A stretch of DNA of 64,000 nt from Paraburkholderia sejongensis. GTDB taxonomy: Bacteria > Pseudomonadota > Gammaproteobacteria > Burkholderiales > Burkholderiaceae. Numbering within the stretch: the stretch's first letter is position 1; every line of letters begins with the position of its first letter. The DNA lies in assembly GCF_020880815.1 (NCBI RefSeq), contig NZ_JAJITD010000007.1, positions 62,001 to 126,000 on the forward strand. The letters are read 5' to 3'. The position numbers and the translations under genes were made by a program. This document shows positions 38,659-49,935 of this stretch, piece after piece. The notes below the pieces were generated by a model that saw only the letters and a list, made by a program, of their open reading frames with translations, searched no databases and was not told the DNA's origin.

Positions 38659-39018
38659 TCACTTGCCTGGACCAGCAGCAAGTCTCTCGCTATTCCATTG
38701 CTTCTCTATAACGGCTTGATAAAGCATCCGCAGCGTAATCTGCTCGCGCTCGAGGCTATGCGGCCGGCGCAGGATCAACCGACGGAATAACGAGTAAAGA
38801 ACGCCTTCCCCCTCCATCAGGAAATAGCGATGAAAGTCGAAGTCGCCCGGATCGATTGCGAAGCGCGCGAAGAAACGGCTCATGAACTCGCTCGCGTCGT
38901 CCCCCGTCTGGTCAAGGTCTTCCCATAAACGTGTACTCAGGGACAGACGTTTTGATGGGCCAAGCCCAATTTCGGCTCGCACAAAGGCCTCGAGTTCGGC
39001 CCATGAAATTGCGTTCAT
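38659..39018 (-). CDS. DUF1493-family protein
   Basis: A 119-aa acidic helical protein. The family pattern is seen as LSLSTRLWEDLDQTGDDASEFM followed by FFARFAIDPGDFDFHRYF, which resembles the acyl-carrier-like layout of DUF1493. No function is established for the family. Start ATG 39018 (MNAISWAELEAFV) is chosen by domain; there is no good Shine-Dalgarno site. The gene and its flanks (38590-39180) are visibly less GC-rich than neighbours, and it has no partner gene, so it may have been acquired or be left over from a larger unit. Confidence 0.78.
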   Translation of the reverse strand: MNAISWAELEAFVRAEIGLGPSKRLSLSTRLWEDLDQTGDDASEFMSRFFARFAIDPGDFDFHRYFLMEGEGVLYSLFRRLILRRPHSLEREQITLRMLYQAVIEKQWNSERLAAGPGK

Positions 39019-39176
39019 CGGAGTACGCGGTCCTCCGGTTTGACCAGCCGATTGTATCTGCCGATCGTATTGCCCAGGCTCGTGATGTCCTTCGCACGAT
39101 AGCGGCCATCCCACTCGCCACCCGTAACCCACGGTGTGAAAATTCCTACATACGCGTTGCGCGCCGTCCGCCGTCG

Positions 39177-39863
39177 TTACGGCGTCGGAAAATAAACCCC
39201 CGCGCGCTGCGCTGCGTTCGCGATATGCGCCTCGATCGCCTTGCCCGCGGCGAGCGAATCGCGCGCCTTCAGCGCATCGAGAATCGCGCGATGCTCGGTG
39301 TAGGTGGACAGCACCCGCTCGCGCCGGTAGAACGGCATCCGCTGGCTTTCCTGCATGATTTCCGCGCTGCTGCGCAGGATCGATTCGATCGCCGCATTGC
39401 CGGCGATGCTGACGATGCGCATATGAAACTCATAGTCGTAGCGCGCGGCTTCGTCGAGTTCGTCGCAGGCGAGCGCGCTGTGCATCGCGGTGACGTTGTC
39501 CTCGAGCCACGCGAGGTCGGCGTCGCTGACCGCCAGCGCGGCCATGCGCGCGGCGAAGCCTTCCAGCGCGTAGCGCATCTGATAGGTGTCGGGCAGCGAC
39601 GACTGCTCGGCGAAACGCCACGCCTGCGCGTTTTTCGCCTGCGCGCTTTCCACATAGACGCCCTTGCCGGGGCGGATCACCAGCAGCCCCAGCGCTTCGA
39701 GCGTGGACAGCGCCTCGCGCAGCGACGCGCGGCTGATCGACAGTTCGTCGGACAGCTGGCGCTGCGCGGGCAGCAGGCTGCCGACCGGATAGACGCCCGC
39801 TTCGATGCGCTCGCGGATGGTCGCGATGGCCGCGTCGGTGACGGTATGCGGGACGTTTTTCAT
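39177..39863 (-). CDS. GntR-family (FadR/FCD) transcriptional regulator
   Basis: A 228-aa repressor-type protein. The winged helix (about 12-70) has LLPAQRQLSDELSISRASLREALSTLEALGLLVIRPGKGVYV; the FCD effector domain follows, with the metal-ligand pattern Asp (YDYEFHMRIV), His (EFH) and a later His (TEHRAILDAL, IEAHIANAA). FCD regulators bind small carboxylates. It is divergent from dctA; matching palindromes TGGTCnGACCA lie at both starts, so it probably represses itself and dctA and perhaps the allantoin genes beyond. Effector unknown: a C4-acid, glyoxylate or a ureide are candidates. Confidence 0.92.
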   Translation of the reverse strand: MKNVPHTVTDAAIATIRERIEAGVYPVGSLLPAQRQLSDELSISRASLREALSTLEALGLLVIRPGKGVYVESAQAKNAQAWRFAEQSSLPDTYQMRYALEGFAARMAALAVSDADLAWLEDNVTAMHSALACDELDEAARYDYEFHMRIVSIAGNAAIESILRSSAEIMQESQRMPFYRRERVLSTYTEHRAILDALKARDSLAAGKAIEAHIANAAQRAGVYFPTP

Positions 39864-39882
39864 GGGGGCTCACTCGGGTGCG

Positions 39883-39893
39883 TGGTCTGACCA
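39883..39893. promoter_or_regulatory. Operator candidate at the gntR start (TGGTCTGACCA)
   Basis: A perfect 11-bp palindrome lies 20 bases before the gntR ATG. On the minus strand a TAAAAT box (39896-39901) just upstream puts the expected transcription start inside it, fitting autorepression. Confidence 0.7.
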
Positions 39894-40000
39894 GAATTTT
39901 AATACGGGCCGTGCGCGAATGCACCGCGAGAGTGCTTCGGGCCCCAACTTGTCCCAAAAATGACAAATGAAAACAACGGGTAAACACTGCTCGACACACC

Positions 40001-40029
40001 TTGACGCGACTATATCGGCTTCCTACTAT
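40001..40029 (+). promoter_or_regulatory. Promoter of dctA
   Basis: TTGACG (40001-40006), a 17-base spacer and TACTAT (40024-40029) form a good sigma-70 promoter, start near 40036. Confidence 0.65.
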
Positions 40030-40042
40030 TGGCCATAACAGT

Positions 40043-40057
40043 ACTGGTCGGACCAGT
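40043..40057. promoter_or_regulatory. Operator candidate at the dctA start (ACTGGTCGGACCAGT)
   Basis: A perfect 15-bp palindrome with the same TGGTCnGACCA core as the site near gntR. It covers about +7 to +21 of the predicted dctA transcript, a position where a repressor would block initiation. Confidence 0.75.
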
Positions 40058-40102
40058 CTGAACAGAAGTCGTCCCAGATACATCTGTCACCAGGAGAAGG
40101 CC

Positions 40103-41425
40103 GTGTTGAAGTTCTTCAATTCGCTATTCGGGCGGGTCGTTATCGCGCTCGTGGTCGGTATCGTGCTCGGTGCCGTCTTTCCGCATTTCGCGCAGTCGCT
40201 CCGTCCGCTCGGCGACGGTTTCCTCAAGCTGATCAAGATGGTGATCGGGCCGATCGTGTTCTGCGTGGTCGTGAGCGGGATGGCGCACGCCGGCGACCTG
40301 CGCAAGGTCGGCCGGGTCGGCCTGAAGGCGGTCGTCTACTTCGAAGTGATGACGACGATCGCGCTCCTGATCGGCGCGGTGCTCGCGTACGTGACGCGGC
40401 CCGGCGTCGGCATGAACATCAATCTGAGCTCGCTCGACGCGGCCTCGCTCACGAACTACACCGAGCACGCGAAGAGCCTGAAAGACACCGCGGGCTTCCT
40501 GCTGAAGATCATCCCGGAGACCGCGTTCAACGCGTTCGCGACCGGCGACATCCTGCAGATTCTGGTGTTCTCGGTGATGTTCGGCTCGGCCCTGTCGCTG
40601 CTCGGCAAGCGCGCGCAGCGCGTGAGCGGGCTGATCGACGAACTCTCCCAGGTGTTCTTCCGCGTAATGGGCTTCATCATCAAGCTCGCGCCGCTCGGCG
40701 TGCTCGGCGCGATCGCGTTCACCACCGGCACCTACGGCGTCGAATCGCTGAAGCAGCTCGGCATGCTGGTGCTGGTGTTCTACGCGAGCTGCGTGGTGTT
40801 CGTCGTGGTCGTGCTCGGCATCGTGATGCGGCTCGCCGGCTTCAGCATCTTCAAGCTGATCCGCTACCTGCGCGAGGAACTGTCGATCGTGCTCGGCACC
40901 GCATCGTCCGATGCCGTGCTGCCGCAGATCATGCGCAAGCTCGAATGGATGGGTGTGAAGGACTCGACGGTCGGCCTCGTGATTCCGACCGGCTACTCGT
41001 TCAACCTCGACGGCTTCTCGATCTATCTGACGCTCGCGGTGCTGTTCATCGCGCAGGCGACCAACACACCGCTGTCGACGCACGATCTGATCGTCGTGGT
41101 GCTGGTGTCGCTGGTCACGTCGAAGGGCGCGCACGGCATTCCGGGTTCGGCGATCGTGATTCTCGCCGCGACGCTGTCCGCGATTCCGGCGATCCCCGTG
41201 CTCGGCCTCGTGCTGATCCTGCCGGTCGACTGGTTCGTCGGCATCGCCCGCGCGCTGACCAACCTGATCGGCAACTGCGTCGCCACCGTGGTGGTCGCCG
41301 TGTGGGAGAACGATATCGACAAGGCTCGCGCGCACCGCGTGCTGAATCGCGACGACGCGCTGCGCTACGTGCCGGCGGTCGACGATGCCGATGAGGTCGG
41401 CGGCGAGCATGCGCCGGCTGTCTGA
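40103..41425 (+). CDS. dctA: C4-dicarboxylate:proton symporter DctA
   Basis: A 440-aa inner-membrane carrier of the DAACS/SLC1 fold with eight helices and two re-entrant loops. The start is GTG 40103 with AGGAG 6 bases upstream, giving VLKFFNSLFGRVVIALVVGI. Substrate-binding segments are IKMVIGPIVFCVVVSGMA, GTASSDAVLPQIMRKLE, GYSFNLDGFSIYLTLAVLFIAQATN and SKGAHGIPGSAIVILAATL. DctA imports succinate, fumarate and malate, and in E. coli also orotate. Location ahead of allantoicase genes under a shared-looking operator leaves open a role with ureide-derived acids. Confidence 0.95.
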   Translation: MLKFFNSLFGRVVIALVVGIVLGAVFPHFAQSLRPLGDGFLKLIKMVIGPIVFCVVVSGMAHAGDLRKVGRVGLKAVVYFEVMTTIALLIGAVLAYVTRPGVGMNINLSSLDAASLTNYTEHAKSLKDTAGFLLKIIPETAFNAFATGDILQILVFSVMFGSALSLLGKRAQRVSGLIDELSQVFFRVMGFIIKLAPLGVLGAIAFTTGTYGVESLKQLGMLVLVFYASCVVFVVVVLGIVMRLAGFSIFKLIRYLREELSIVLGTASSDAVLPQIMRKLEWMGVKDSTVGLVIPTGYSFNLDGFSIYLTLAVLFIAQATNTPLSTHDLIVVVLVSLVTSKGAHGIPGSAIVILAATLSAIPAIPVLGLVLILPVDWFVGIARALTNLIGNCVATVVVAVWENDIDKARAHRVLNRDDALRYVPAVDDADEVGGEHAPAV

Positions 41426-41605
41426 CGCGGCGGCCTGACTAGCGCTGACCAGCGCAACCACCTGTCGTTCCCAGCGTTTCCTGACCGATGTTTTTTTCGC
41501 GCGCCGAAGCGGCGCGCCCTGCGCCGGCGGCGCTTCTTCACCGATTCCGCCGGCGCCTGCGATTCCTTGCTTCGTTCCTGTCTCTTACCGATACCGACCG
41601 ACATC

Positions 41606-42613
41606 ATGGCCAATCCGATTCTCGACCCCAACGCCCCCGCCTTCACGCGCCGCTACATGAACCTCGCCGACCCGCGGCTCGGTGCGAAGGCGCTGTTCGC
41701 GAGCGATGAATTCTTCGCGCCGAAGGAGCGCATGCTCGAGCCGCAGCCGGCAGTGTTCATCCCCGGCAAGTACGACGATCACGGCAAATGGATGGACGGC
41801 TGGGAAACCCGTCGCAAGCGCACCAGCGGCCACGACTTTTGCGTGATCCGGCTGGCGCGACCGGGTGTCGTGCACGGCGTCGATCTCGATACCAGCCACT
41901 TCACCGGCAATTTCCCGCCGGCCGCGTCGATCGACGGCTGCTACAGCGACGCCGAGACGCCGCCCGAGCAGACCGACTGGCAGACGCTGGTGCCGGCCAC
42001 CACGCTGCAGGGCAACCAGCATCACTACGTCGAAGTGAACGACGCGCGGCCGTTCACTCATCTGCGCGTGAATCTGTATCCGGACGGCGGCCTCGCGCGT
42101 CTGCGCGTGTACGGTCAGCCGCAGCGCGACTGGTCGCGCGTCGAGCCCGGTACGCTGCTCGACCTCGCCGCGGTCGAAAACGGCGCGTACCTCGTCGCCG
42201 CGAACAACCAGCATTTTGGGCCGGCCTCGCAGATGCTGATGCCGGGCCGCGGCGTCAACATGGGCGACGGCTGGGAAACCCGGCGCCGGCGCGAGCCGGG
42301 CAACGACTGGGCGATCGTCGCGCTCGCGCGGCCCGGCGTGATCCGCAAGATCGAAGTGGACACCGCGCACTTCAAGGGCAACTTTCCGGACCGCTGCTCG
42401 CTGCAGGCGGCCTCGGTGACGGGCGGCACCGACGACTCGCTGGTCACCCAGGCGATGTTCTGGCCGGTGCTGCTCGGCGAGCAGAAATTGCAGATGGATC
42501 ACGTGCATACGTTCAGCGACTTGGCGGCGCTCGGGCCGGTCACGCACGTGCGTTTCAATATCTTCCCCGACGGCGGCGTGTCGCGTCTGCGCCTGTGGGG
42601 CGAGGTCGTTTAA
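41606..42613 (+). CDS. alc: Allantoicase
   Basis: A 335-aa enzyme that hydrolyses allantoate to ureidoglycolate and urea. The protein is an internal duplication, as in all allantoicases: [20 protein letters not shown] with [13 protein letters not shown] in the first half and [21 protein letters not shown] with [13 protein letters not shown] in the second. The start ATG 41606 follows [19 protein letters not shown]. It lies 180 bp after dctA and 23 bp before the ureidoglycolate lyase gene. Upstream purine-pathway genes (uricase, allantoinase) are not in this window. Confidence 0.96.
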   Translation: MANPILDPNAPAFTRRYMNLADPRLGAKALFASDEFFAPKERMLEPQPAVFIPGKYDDHGKWMDGWETRRKRTSGHDFCVIRLARPGVVHGVDLDTSHFTGNFPPAASIDGCYSDAETPPEQTDWQTLVPATTLQGNQHHYVEVNDARPFTHLRVNLYPDGGLARLRVYGQPQRDWSRVEPGTLLDLAAVENGAYLVAANNQHFGPASQMLMPGRGVNMGDGWETRRRREPGNDWAIVALARPGVIRKIEVDTAHFKGNFPDRCSLQAASVTGGTDDSLVTQAMFWPVLLGEQKLQMDHVHTFSDLAALGPVTHVRFNIFPDGGVSRLRLWGEVV

Positions 42614-42636
42614 CGCAACGTGATGGAGCGGCGCTT

Positions 42637-43149
42637 ATGAAGATCCTGCAAGTGGAGCGTTTGACGCGCGCGGCGTTCGCCCCGTTCGGCGAGGTGATCG
42701 AACTCGACGGCGCGCGGCATTTTCCGATCAACGGCGGCACCACCGAGCGCTTTCACGACCTCGCGCGCGTCGATGTGACGGACGGCGGCGGGCGAACGCT
42801 GATCAACCTGTTTCGCGCGCAGCCGCGCGCGTTGCCGGTCGAGATCGCGCTGATGGAGCGGCATCCGCTCGGCAGCCAGGCGTTCATTCCATTACAGGCG
42901 GGCCGCTACCTGGTGGTGGTCGCGCCGGCCGGCGAATTCGATCCGGCGCACATGCGCGCGTTCTGGACCGATGCGTGGCAAGGCGTCAATTACGCGAAAG
43001 GGGTATGGCACCATCCGCTGCTCGCGCTCGACCGGGTCAGCGATTTCGTCGTCGTCGACCGGGGCGGCGAGGGTCCCAATTGCGATGAATTGCAGCTGGC
43101 TCGGCCGTGGCGGCTGGCGTTCGAGGCGAGCGCCGACCTGGCCGCATAA
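42637..43149 (+). CDS. allA: Ureidoglycolate lyase AllA
   Basis: A 170-aa cupin-like enzyme that splits ureidoglycolate into glyoxylate and urea, directly after the allantoicase step. Conserved stretches: [65 protein letters not shown], and [16 protein letters not shown] with the active-site histidines. GGAG stands 11 bases before the ATG, and the 23-bp gap to alc shows an operon. Glyoxylate released here could be the signal of the nearby FCD regulator (inference). Confidence 0.96.
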   Translation: MKILQVERLTRAAFAPFGEVIELDGARHFPINGGTTERFHDLARVDVTDGGGRTLINLFRAQPRALPVEIALMERHPLGSQAFIPLQAGRYLVVVAPAGEFDPAHMRAFWTDAWQGVNYAKGVWHHPLLALDRVSDFVVVDRGGEGPNCDELQLARPWRLAFEASADLAA

Positions 43150-43224
43150 CGCCATACGCATCACGCATTGCGAATCGCGATTCGCGGCGGGGACCACGCA
43201 AGCCATTTACATCGCGACAATGAA

Positions 43225-43260
43225 AAAGCCCGGCCGATTCTCATCGGCCGGGCTTTTTTT
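43225..43260. terminator. Bidirectional terminator between allA and fur
   Basis: An 11-bp perfect stem GCCCGGCCGAT/ATCGGCCGGGC with TCTC loop is flanked by five A and seven T residues, ending both convergent genes. Confidence 0.92.
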
Positions 43261-43308
43261 CGACTTGCCGGGCCGCTTACTTCCACGCGGCCAACGACGC
43301 ATCAGCGC

Positions 43309-43737
43309 TTAATGCTTGCGATGCGGGCAATTCTCCTTCGTACACGCTCCATACAGCGCCAGTGCGTGTTCCTGCAGTTTGAAGCCGCGTTCCTTCGCGA
43401 TGGACTGCTGACGGCTTTCGATTTCGGAGTCGAAAAATTCTTCGACCAGCCCGCAATCGAGGCACACGAGGTGATCGTGGTGCGACCCCTCGTTCAGTTC
43501 GAACACCGCCTTGCCCGACTCGAAGTTGCTGCGCGAGAGCAGGCCGGCCTGCTCGAATTGCGTCAGCACGCGATACACGGTCGCCAGACCGATATCGAGT
43601 TCCTCGTGCAGGAGGTTGCGGTAGACGTCTTCGGCGGTCAGGTGACGCACCGGACTGTGCTGGAAAATCTCAAGGATTTTGAGGCGCGGAAGGGTCGCCT
43701 TGAGCCCGATATTCTTGAGATCGGTTGGATTGGTCAT
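43309..43737 (-). CDS. fur: Ferric uptake regulator Fur
   Basis: A 142-aa iron-responsive repressor. The winged helix holds [15 protein letters not shown] and the recognition helix [19 protein letters not shown]. The dimerisation and metal domain contains H86-H87-D88-H89 and C92-x2-C95 ([11 protein letters not shown]), with further cysteines in [11 protein letters not shown]. Length is normal for betaproteobacterial Fur. It is divergent from bamE, 153 bp apart, the classical fur-omlA arrangement. Confidence 0.98.
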   Translation of the reverse strand: MTNPTDLKNIGLKATLPRLKILEIFQHSPVRHLTAEDVYRNLLHEELDIGLATVYRVLTQFEQAGLLSRSNFESGKAVFELNEGSHHDHLVCLDCGLVEEFFDSEIESRQQSIAKERGFKLQEHALALYGACTKENCPHRKH

Positions 43738-43890
43738 GACAAGGGATCCCTAGAGTACAATGCTGGGCTCTCATAGTAATGTGTTTTTGCCGTTCTGGTC
43801 ATCTTCGATGGAATGAGCGCGGCCCGCCAGAGGGCCCGCACGGTGAGTGAAATGATTTCTAAATCTCAATTGATCTACCGGGGGAGCCGC

Positions 43891-44751
43891 ATGCGGGGTA
43901 CCTTGATCGCTGTTGCGACTGTCGCGGTTCTTGCCGGATGTTCCACGTACGACAGCCTGACCCAGCGCTTTGCCCAGCACATCACGCCGTACCGCATTAC
44001 GGTGGTGCAAGGTAACTTCGTGTCGCAGGAAATGGCCAGCCAGATGAAAGTCGGCATGACCCGCGCGCAGGCGCGCCAGGTGCTCGGCACGCCGCTGTTG
44101 ACCGACATGTTCCACGCGGATCGCTGGGACTACGTGTTCTATTTCAAGCGCGGTAATACCTCGATCGTGCAGCAGCGCGACTTCGTCGTGTTCTTCTCCG
44201 GCGACGTCGTGACCCACTGGACGGGCGGCGAGGATCTGCCGAGCAATCTCGAACTGCTGGCCGAAATCGACGGCGACCGCAGCGGCCGCCGGCCGAACAA
44301 CCCGCCGGTACGTGCCACCGGCGCGGCCGAGGCCGCCAACGCGGTGGCCGCCAGCGACGCCGCCGCAGCGAGCGCGGCGGTTGCCGGCGGCGCGCCTGTC
44401 ATCGACACGACCCGCTCGCCGTCGGTGGAAGGCGCCGCGCAGGTTGCCACGCCGTCCACGGACGCCAACGCGGAAGCGGCCCAGGCCGCCAATCGCGCGA
44501 CCAGCGCGGTGTCGTCGTCGCGCGGAACGTCCAGCGCGCGGGCTTCCGCGCCGCGTGCGAACGCCGGCGGGATCCCGACGCAAGGACCGACCAGCGGCGG
44601 CCAGCCGCAATTCCAGTTCCACCGCCCACCGCCGCCGCCGGCGCCGGCGGACAACAGCAACCCGGTCGGCCCGAACGGTTCGCAAAGCAGCGGTCCGACG
44701 CTGAACGCGCCGCTGACCGGCTCGCCGTCGGGTTCGGGCACGGGCGAGTAA
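43891..44751 (+). CDS. bamE: Outer membrane assembly lipoprotein BamE (SmpA/OmlA)
   Basis: A 286-aa lipoprotein of the BAM complex. The start ATG 43891 follows GGGGAG and gives a short signal with lipobox LAGC (C17). The SmpA/OmlA domain (about 30-115) has ITVVQGNFVSQEMASQMKVGMTRAQARQVLGTPLLTDMFHADRWDYVFYFKRG, fully conserved. The C-terminal 160 residues are a low-complexity Ala/Ser/Pro tail ending GSGTGE, far beyond the E. coli protein (113 aa), as is usual in Burkholderia. It helps BamA/BamD insert beta-barrel proteins into the outer membrane. Confidence 0.95.
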   Translation: MRGTLIAVATVAVLAGCSTYDSLTQRFAQHITPYRITVVQGNFVSQEMASQMKVGMTRAQARQVLGTPLLTDMFHADRWDYVFYFKRGNTSIVQQRDFVVFFSGDVVTHWTGGEDLPSNLELLAEIDGDRSGRRPNNPPVRATGAAEAANAVAASDAAAASAAVAGGAPVIDTTRSPSVEGAAQVATPSTDANAEAAQAANRATSAVSSSRGTSSARASAPRANAGGIPTQGPTSGGQPQFQFHRPPPPPAPADNSNPVGPNGSQSSGPTLNAPLTGSPSGSGTGE

Positions 44752-45009
44752 GCTTGCTGTCGTGGTTGTGAGGCGGGTGGCGCGTGCCGCGCGACGCCCG
44801 CCGAAGTAGCGTTTTGGGTTGGTCCTACCGCGTGATGCGGCTCGGTCCCACCGGGCGAACCGCTCGCGCGACGTGGGCGTGTGTGCTGTGAGCGCCGCTC
44901 GAACCGAATTTCGCCGGGCGCGCGCGCCCAACCATCCGTGCCGGCGCATCTGCCGGGTCGCGTTGCCGGAAGCCATTTCCGGCTGTGTCTTTTTCGAATC
45001 CTCACCGTC

Positions 45010-45807
45010 ATGAAAATTGCCATTGCTGGCGCATCGGGCCGTATGGGCCGCATGCTGATCGAAACCGTTCTCAACGATGCCGGCGCGACGCTGACCGGCG
45101 CGCTCTGCCGTAGCGGCGCCGCGCAGCTCGGCCAGGACGCCGGCGCGTTTCTCGGCAAGCAGACCGGCGTACTGCTCTCCGACGACATCGAGCGCGTGTT
45201 CGCCGAATCCGACTACCTGATCGACTTCACGCGTCCGGACGCGACGCTCAGGCATCTCGAAGCCGCGCAGCGTCACAACGTGAAAATGGTGATTGGCACG
45301 ACCGGCTTCGACAACGAGCAGAAGGCGCAGCTGCGCACGGCGGCGGAGAAAATCGGCGTGGTGTTCGCGTCGAACATGAGCGTCGGCGTGAACGTCACGC
45401 TGAAGCTGCTCGAATACGCGGCGCGTCAGTTCTCGACCGGCTACGACATCGAGATCATCGAAGCGCACCATCGCCACAAGGTCGACGCGCCGTCCGGCAC
45501 CGCGCTGACGATGGGCGAGGTGATCGCCGACGCGCTCGGCCGCAATCTCGACGACTGCGCGGTGTACGGCCGCGAAGGCGTGACCGGCGAGCGCGATCCG
45601 TCCACCATTGGCTTCTCGGCGATTCGCGGCGGCGATATCGTCGGCGATCACACGGTGCTGTTCGCGGGCATCGGCGAGCGCATCGAGATCACTCACAAGT
45701 CGGCGAGCCGTCTGTCGTATGCACAAGGCGCGCTGCGTGCTGTACGCTTCCTCGAAGGCCACAACACCGGCTTGTTCGACATGCAGGACGTGCTCGGCCT
45801 GCGTTGA
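45010..45807 (+). CDS. dapB: 4-hydroxy-tetrahydrodipicolinate reductase DapB
   Basis: A 265-aa NAD(P)H enzyme of the lysine/diaminopimelate pathway. The cofactor motif GASGRMGRM lies at 7-15; [15 protein letters not shown] is the hinge, and [23 protein letters not shown] carries the catalytic His-His and Lys. The start ATG 45010 gives [10 protein letters not shown]. It is followed by the exbB-like gene after 89 bp. Product feeds peptidoglycan synthesis, which matches mpl and mtgA elsewhere in the window only in a general sense. Confidence 0.97.
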   Translation: MKIAIAGASGRMGRMLIETVLNDAGATLTGALCRSGAAQLGQDAGAFLGKQTGVLLSDDIERVFAESDYLIDFTRPDATLRHLEAAQRHNVKMVIGTTGFDNEQKAQLRTAAEKIGVVFASNMSVGVNVTLKLLEYAARQFSTGYDIEIIEAHHRHKVDAPSGTALTMGEVIADALGRNLDDCAVYGREGVTGERDPSTIGFSAIRGGDIVGDHTVLFAGIGERIEITHKSASRLSYAQGALRAVRFLEGHNTGLFDMQDVLGLR

Positions 45808-45896
45808 GCGAGGACGGGTTGCGCACGGGGGCCGCGCGGCGCGCGCCCCCGCTTCCGAAGTCATCCTGAAGTCACTTTCTCCGACGGCGAGGTCAG

Positions 45897-46616
45897 ATGG
45901 CAGGCAGCAGCGGCATCATCCATTACCTGCAAACCAGCGACGCGATCACGCATGGCGTCGCGTACGTGCTGCTGGCCATGTCGATTGCGAGCTGGTGCTT
46001 TCTGATCGTCAAGAGCTGGATATTGACGCGCGCGAAACGCCAGGCTGCGCGCGCGATCGCGACGTTCTGGCAAGCGCCGACGCTGGCCGAGGGCGTCGCC
46101 ACGCTCAGGCGCACGGATCGCGAGCGGGTTTTTGCGCCGCTCGCCGAAGCGGCGCTGCATGCGGCCGAGGTCGATATTCCGGGCGCGCTGCTCGCGCGCG
46201 TCGAACGCAGCGAACGGGTGCTGCGCGCGCTGCGCCAGGCGCTCAACGCATCGCAGCGGCGGCTCGAATTCGGCCAGGTGCTGCTCGCGTCGGTCGGCAG
46301 CACCGCGCCGTTCGTCGGCTTGCTCGGCACCGTGTGGGGCATCTATCACGCGCTCGGCAGCATCGCGGCGAGCGGCCAGGCGCAGATCGAGAACGTCGCC
46401 GGCCCGGTCGGCGAGGCGCTGATCATGACCGCGTTCGGTCTGGTGGTCGCGATTCCGGCGGTGCTCGCGTACAACGTGCTCGGGCGGCTGGTGCGGCAAT
46501 TGTCCGAGGAACTCGACGGCTTCGCGCACGATCTGCACGCCTATGTGTGCGCGCCGGCCGAGGACGCGCCGGCACCCCCGCGCGCGCATCCGGCCGCGCG
46601 CGAGACGCAGCGCTGA
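45897..46616 (+). CDS. exbB: MotA/TolQ/ExbB-family proton channel protein (ExbB-like)
   Basis: A 239-aa inner-membrane protein with three hydrophobic stretches (about 20-38, 128-150 and 168-190). The family signature is VGSTAPFVGLLGTVWGIYHAL and GPVGEALIMTAFGLVVAIPAVLAYNVL. GAGG precedes the ATG. It makes a proton channel with the ExbD protein encoded 30 bp downstream and would energise a TonB or TolA-type partner. No tonB lies in the window. The C-terminal Pro/Ala tail is short. Confidence 0.92.
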   Translation: MAGSSGIIHYLQTSDAITHGVAYVLLAMSIASWCFLIVKSWILTRAKRQAARAIATFWQAPTLAEGVATLRRTDRERVFAPLAEAALHAAEVDIPGALLARVERSERVLRALRQALNASQRRLEFGQVLLASVGSTAPFVGLLGTVWGIYHALGSIAASGQAQIENVAGPVGEALIMTAFGLVVAIPAVLAYNVLGRLVRQLSEELDGFAHDLHAYVCAPAEDAPAPPRAHPAARETQR

Positions 46617-46646
46617 CACCGGCAGGCCCGGACGCAAGGAGGCGAG

Positions 46647-47078
46647 ATGGCATTCGGCGGACTCGAGAAAAAGCAGACGGCCGCGCCGATGGCCGAGATC
46701 AACATGACGCCGTTGATCGACGTGATGCTGGTGCTGCTGGTGATTTTCATCATCACCGCGCCGCTCTTTTCGCACGCGATCCGGCTCGATCTGCCGAAGG
46801 TCGCCGCCGCTCCGGCACGTCAGACCCCGCAAACCATCGCGCTGTCGATCGACGGCGCCGGCCGGCTCTTCTGGAATGGCCAGCCGCTGACGCTCGCGCA
46901 GCTGCGCGAGCGCTTCGCCGAAGCCGGCAAGCAGTCCGAGCAACCCGAAATCCAGCTGCGCGCCGAGCGCTCGACCCGCTACGAAGTGATCGCCCAGGTA
47001 ATGGGCGCCGCGCAGCAGGCGGGGCTCGAACGGCTCGGCTTCGTCACCGACCCGCCGCCGCCCGCCGCGCAACCCTGA
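46647..47078 (+). CDS. exbD: ExbD/TolR-family biopolymer transport protein
   Basis: A 143-aa single-pass protein: a cytoplasmic start, APMAEINMTPLIDVMLVLLVIFIITAPLF with the conserved aspartate (D in LIDVMLVLLV) facing the ExbB channel, and a periplasmic domain with IALSIDGAGRLFWNGQPL and IQLRAERSTRYEVIAQVM. AAGGAGG precedes the ATG at good distance. It works with the upstream ExbB; dapB-exbB-exbD-leuS order is usual in Burkholderia. Confidence 0.93.
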   Translation: MAFGGLEKKQTAAPMAEINMTPLIDVMLVLLVIFIITAPLFSHAIRLDLPKVAAAPARQTPQTIALSIDGAGRLFWNGQPLTLAQLRERFAEAGKQSEQPEIQLRAERSTRYEVIAQVMGAAQQAGLERLGFVTDPPPPAAQP

Positions 47079-47150
47079 GCCGCCGCGCCGCGCGCCGCGC
47101 AGCGAGCCAGATCCCACGCCACGCCGCGCGGCGCACCCGTGCGCGAACGG

Positions 47151-47156
47151 TATAAT
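47151..47156 (+). promoter_or_regulatory. TATAAT -10 element upstream of leuS
   Basis: A perfect -10 box, preceded by GG, stands about 100 bases before the leuS ATG. No good -35 is seen at 17 bases, so activity may rely on other contacts. Confidence 0.45.
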
Positions 47157-47237
47157 CGACGCTTTCCCCGCCAGCGGGGAAACAAAGCATCCTCATCCTG
47201 CAGAGCACCAAGGCCGGTGCGAAAGCACCGAACCTAG

Positions 47238-49844
<2,607 letters not shown>

Positions 49845-49935
49845 CGGACCACGCCATCGCGCCGGTTGAACGGACGCCGCCTGACGGCGGCGGCGTTCGC
49901 CGGCACCGCGAATCCACTGCGAACCGGGAGCGAAT

